A stretch of 64,000 bases of DNA from an uncultured Schlesneria sp. (lineage in GTDB: Bacteria; Planctomycetota; Planctomycetia; Planctomycetales; Planctomycetaceae). The notes beneath the pieces are model-generated. The model had not been told where the DNA came from and searched no databases. It worked only from the letters and a program-made list of their open reading frames with translations. Positions 62,305 to 64,000 of the stretch are shown piece by piece (within the stretch, counting starts at the first letter, position 1; each line of letters opens with the position of its first letter). Both the position numbers and the translations under genes were made by a program. The stretch is taken from NCBI GenBank assembly GCA_903840265.1, contig CAIMFH010000022.1, forward strand, positions 94,528 to 158,527, in the 5' to 3' direction.

Positions 62305-63438
62305 ATGAGCGAGTATCAGTACGTCCACTTCATCGCCCTGGACGGGCCGCTCAATCAAAACCAGCTTGACTACATGGCCACGCAATCGTCGCGGGCTGAG
62401 ATCACCAAATGGCAGTTTACCAATGAGTACAATTTTGGGGACTTCCGCGGCGACGCGTTCGAAATGCTGCGGCGCGGGTATGACGTTCATCTGCACTATG
62501 CCAACTACGGAATTCGACGACTCCAGTTTCGACTCCCCGCCGGTTTGCCTTGGGACCAGGAGACATGGGAAGCGTATTTACCCGAGTATGGTCTGACATG
62601 GCATCCTGACAAGAAGGGGCGCGGCGGCATCCTGGAAATTGACCCGGAATCGGATGCAGGGACATTCGACTACCTGATGGACCTTGAAAAGACCTTGGAG
62701 GAGATCGCCCCGATTCGCGACCTCTTATTAGCGGGAGACCTGAGGCCGCTTTACGTGATTTGGCTGGCGATGACCGCTCTTAACTGTGATGAAGAAGCGA
62801 TAGAGCCACCGCTGCCAGCCGGCATGGACTCGTTGCCAGATTGCGTGTTCGCGCTGGCTGACTTTTACGAACTTGACACGGACCTGTTGACCGCTGCCTC
62901 GGCAGGCTCATCGCCACTTCCTAACTCAACCAAGGCAGGATCGGATGTTGCCGCATGGCTCGATCGACAGTCCAAGGAAGACCTCAAGAGACTCGCCCAG
63001 CGACTGCGAGAAGGAGACCCTGGCAGCGCTCGTTCCGAGACTTTGACACTCATTCGAAATGAGTCCTCTACAGTCACCTGGCCCACAGTCGAACTGAATC
63101 GAACCTTCGAGGAGTTACGGAACAGTGCCAGCGAGAAGGAAGCGAAGCGAGTCAAGCGGGCGGCCGACGCAAAACAAAAGGCCCGACGCACCAAGTTGAA
63201 GAAATTGGCTGAAGATCCCAAGGCGGTGCTCGCTCAAATCGATAAGCTTGTCAAAGAAAAGAAAAGGCCAAGCTACAAAGAAGCGGCACAGATGCTCATC
63301 GACTTGGGCGAGGCGCTAGGATCTGATGGCCCAGAGCAAATGCAGGCCGAAGCGACGCGCCTTTCAAAGGCATACCCAACACTGATGGCGTTCAAGCAAG
63401 AACTGCGGCAACACGGGTTCTTGAAAAAGAAGAAATGA
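62305..63438 (+). CDS. Uncharacterised conserved protein (MSEYQY family)
   Basis: Start at ATG 62305 (MSEYQYVHFIALDGPLNQNQ); GTG 62296 is an alternative. 377 residues. The N-terminal ~130 residues (VHFIALDGPL, ITKWQFTNEYNFGDFRGDAF, DVHLHYANYGIRRLQFRLPA) match from memory a widely distributed bacterial family of unknown function. The C-terminal ~130 residues form a Lys/Arg-rich helix (KRVKRAADAKQKARRTKLKK, AQIDKLVKEKKRPSYKEAAQ) ending LKKKK, so nucleic-acid contact or coiled-coil interaction is possible. No motif identifies an activity. Confidence 0.72.
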   Translation: MSEYQYVHFIALDGPLNQNQLDYMATQSSRAEITKWQFTNEYNFGDFRGDAFEMLRRGYDVHLHYANYGIRRLQFRLPAGLPWDQETWEAYLPEYGLTWHPDKKGRGGILEIDPESDAGTFDYLMDLEKTLEEIAPIRDLLLAGDLRPLYVIWLAMTALNCDEEAIEPPLPAGMDSLPDCVFALADFYELDTDLLTAASAGSSPLPNSTKAGSDVAAWLDRQSKEDLKRLAQRLREGDPGSARSETLTLIRNESSTVTWPTVELNRTFEELRNSASEKEAKRVKRAADAKQKARRTKLKKLAEDPKAVLAQIDKLVKEKKRPSYKEAAQMLIDLGEALGSDGPEQMQAEATRLSKAYPTLMAFKQELRQHGFLKKKK

Positions 63439-63526
63439 TCTAGTTGGAGACAATCATCTATCCCGCAGATAGGATCTTGGCCTCGTAGCTCCGTCACAAA
63501 ACGGGTCATGCGGTAGGAATGAATCG

Positions 63527-63877
63527 ATGGCGGTCGAACCAATCACGCTGTTTTCCCGGATTGCCGATCCTGCACTGGTCGCAACCAAGCTCAGAGAGCT
63601 TGTTCCCGGCGTAAAGATCGATGGGCCCGATCGAACCTGGCAGAATGCTGTTGTGACGGTTGGTTCCTGGTGGAGAAAGCGAACGCTCACCTTCACTCAT
63701 GATCCTGAGTACTATTCGGAACCAAGTTGGTCCGAACAGAAAGATGGCATGCGGGCGTACTTTTCGCGATTCCCAAGATCAGATAACCAATCACGTGTTT
63801 TGATGCTGATCTCCACCTTCCGCTTTTCCTTGGGGACATTGTTCGCGCCGGACTTCGACCCTAGCAGCCCGTGGTGA
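63527..63877 (+). CDS. Uncharacterised conserved protein, probably truncated
   Basis: 116 residues: LFSRIADPALVATKLRELVP, VTVGSWWRKRTLTFTHDPEY, GMRAYFSRFPRS, LISTFRFSLGTLFAPDFDPS. From memory this matches a short bacterial family whose members continue for ~60-80 residues after DFDP. Here a stop follows SSPW, and scraps of a plausible continuation appear in other frames (VVCEIRRFLA at ~63872-63915). It may therefore be a decaying gene; the window ends before this can be resolved. Confidence 0.55.
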   Translation: MAVEPITLFSRIADPALVATKLRELVPGVKIDGPDRTWQNAVVTVGSWWRKRTLTFTHDPEYYSEPSWSEQKDGMRAYFSRFPRSDNQSRVLMLISTFRFSLGTLFAPDFDPSSPW

Positions 63878-64000
63878 AAGGCGTTGTTTGTGAAATCCGT
63901 CGGTTTTTGGCGCGCCGCTCACATTGGCAGCGCGATCGTTTGAATGCCGCCGATTTTCCGCGAACTCTCTTGGAAGCATCTCGGAGACGTCTTGATTGCC

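Overview
The window comes from a flagellated planctomycete, most likely family Planctomycetaceae (Schlesneria/Planctopirus/Rubinisphaera-like). This is inferred from gene content, since no marker rRNA is present. The signs are a GldF-GldG fusion next to a DUF4340 gene, BatA-like VWA membrane proteins, NPFRAP-type small membrane proteins, DUF1570 and NPCBM-type secreted proteins, a heme-c/PQQ sugar dehydrogenase fusion, and intergenic palindromes that translate to WEGEAPAEP. GC is moderate to high. Genes lie on both strands in short operons. I see no rRNA, tRNA, CRISPR array, prophage or insertion sequence.

Layout. 1-3.0 kb: the end of one secreted NPCBM-like protein and a complete paralogue. 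3-7.6 kb: an exported N-formylglutamate amidohydrolase-like protein, a small membrane protein, then a MarR regulator - MFS transporter - redoxin operon with a palindromic operator before the regulator and a related site before the transporter, and an NPFRAP membrane protein. 7.8-9.6 kb: a TPR protein with a frameshifted C-terminus. 9.8-15.2 kb: htpG, a SRPBCC protein, a spherulin-4-like protein and a secreted FAD oxidoreductase. 15.4-19.5 kb: a BatA-like VWA protein and a ceramide-glucosyltransferase-like GT2. 19.5-26.3 kb: DUF2721, a stand-alone M41-type HEAGH protein, a DUF1570 HEAIH protein, a TRIC channel, an alpha/beta hydrolase, a Wzx-like flippase and a methyltransferase. 26.7-33 kb: a second VWA protein, two tandem small membrane paralogues, an LCAT-like lipoprotein and a secreted helical protein. 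33-42.3 kb: a Tat thioredoxin, then the gldA / gldFG / DUF4340 ABC operon and a SurA/PpiD-like membrane protein. 42.7-50.4 kb: topA, a CBM9-PQQ-cytochrome fusion, a SUKH protein and a serine beta-lactamase-family hydrolase. 50.4-55.9 kb: ubiX-menG-ubiD (menaquinone maturation), a BASS transporter and an outer-membrane-type protein. 56.3-64 kb: flgM behind a long structured leader, a Fur regulator, speB, an SGNH hydrolase, a DES1-like desaturase and two uncharacterised genes.

The most unusual observation is an in-frame insertion of about 150 residues in the GldFG protein. It resembles the variable middle region of FlgL-type hook-filament junction proteins and lies in the extracytoplasmic part of an ABC system. 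Other points worth following are a sphingolipid-desaturase-like enzyme, the thiol-rich MarR-MFS-redoxin unit with visible operators, a sigma-28-like promoter plus structured leader before flgM, and four intergenic palindromes of nearly identical length (85-86 bp) but different sequence. All family assignments are from reading the sequence and from memory; no search was run.
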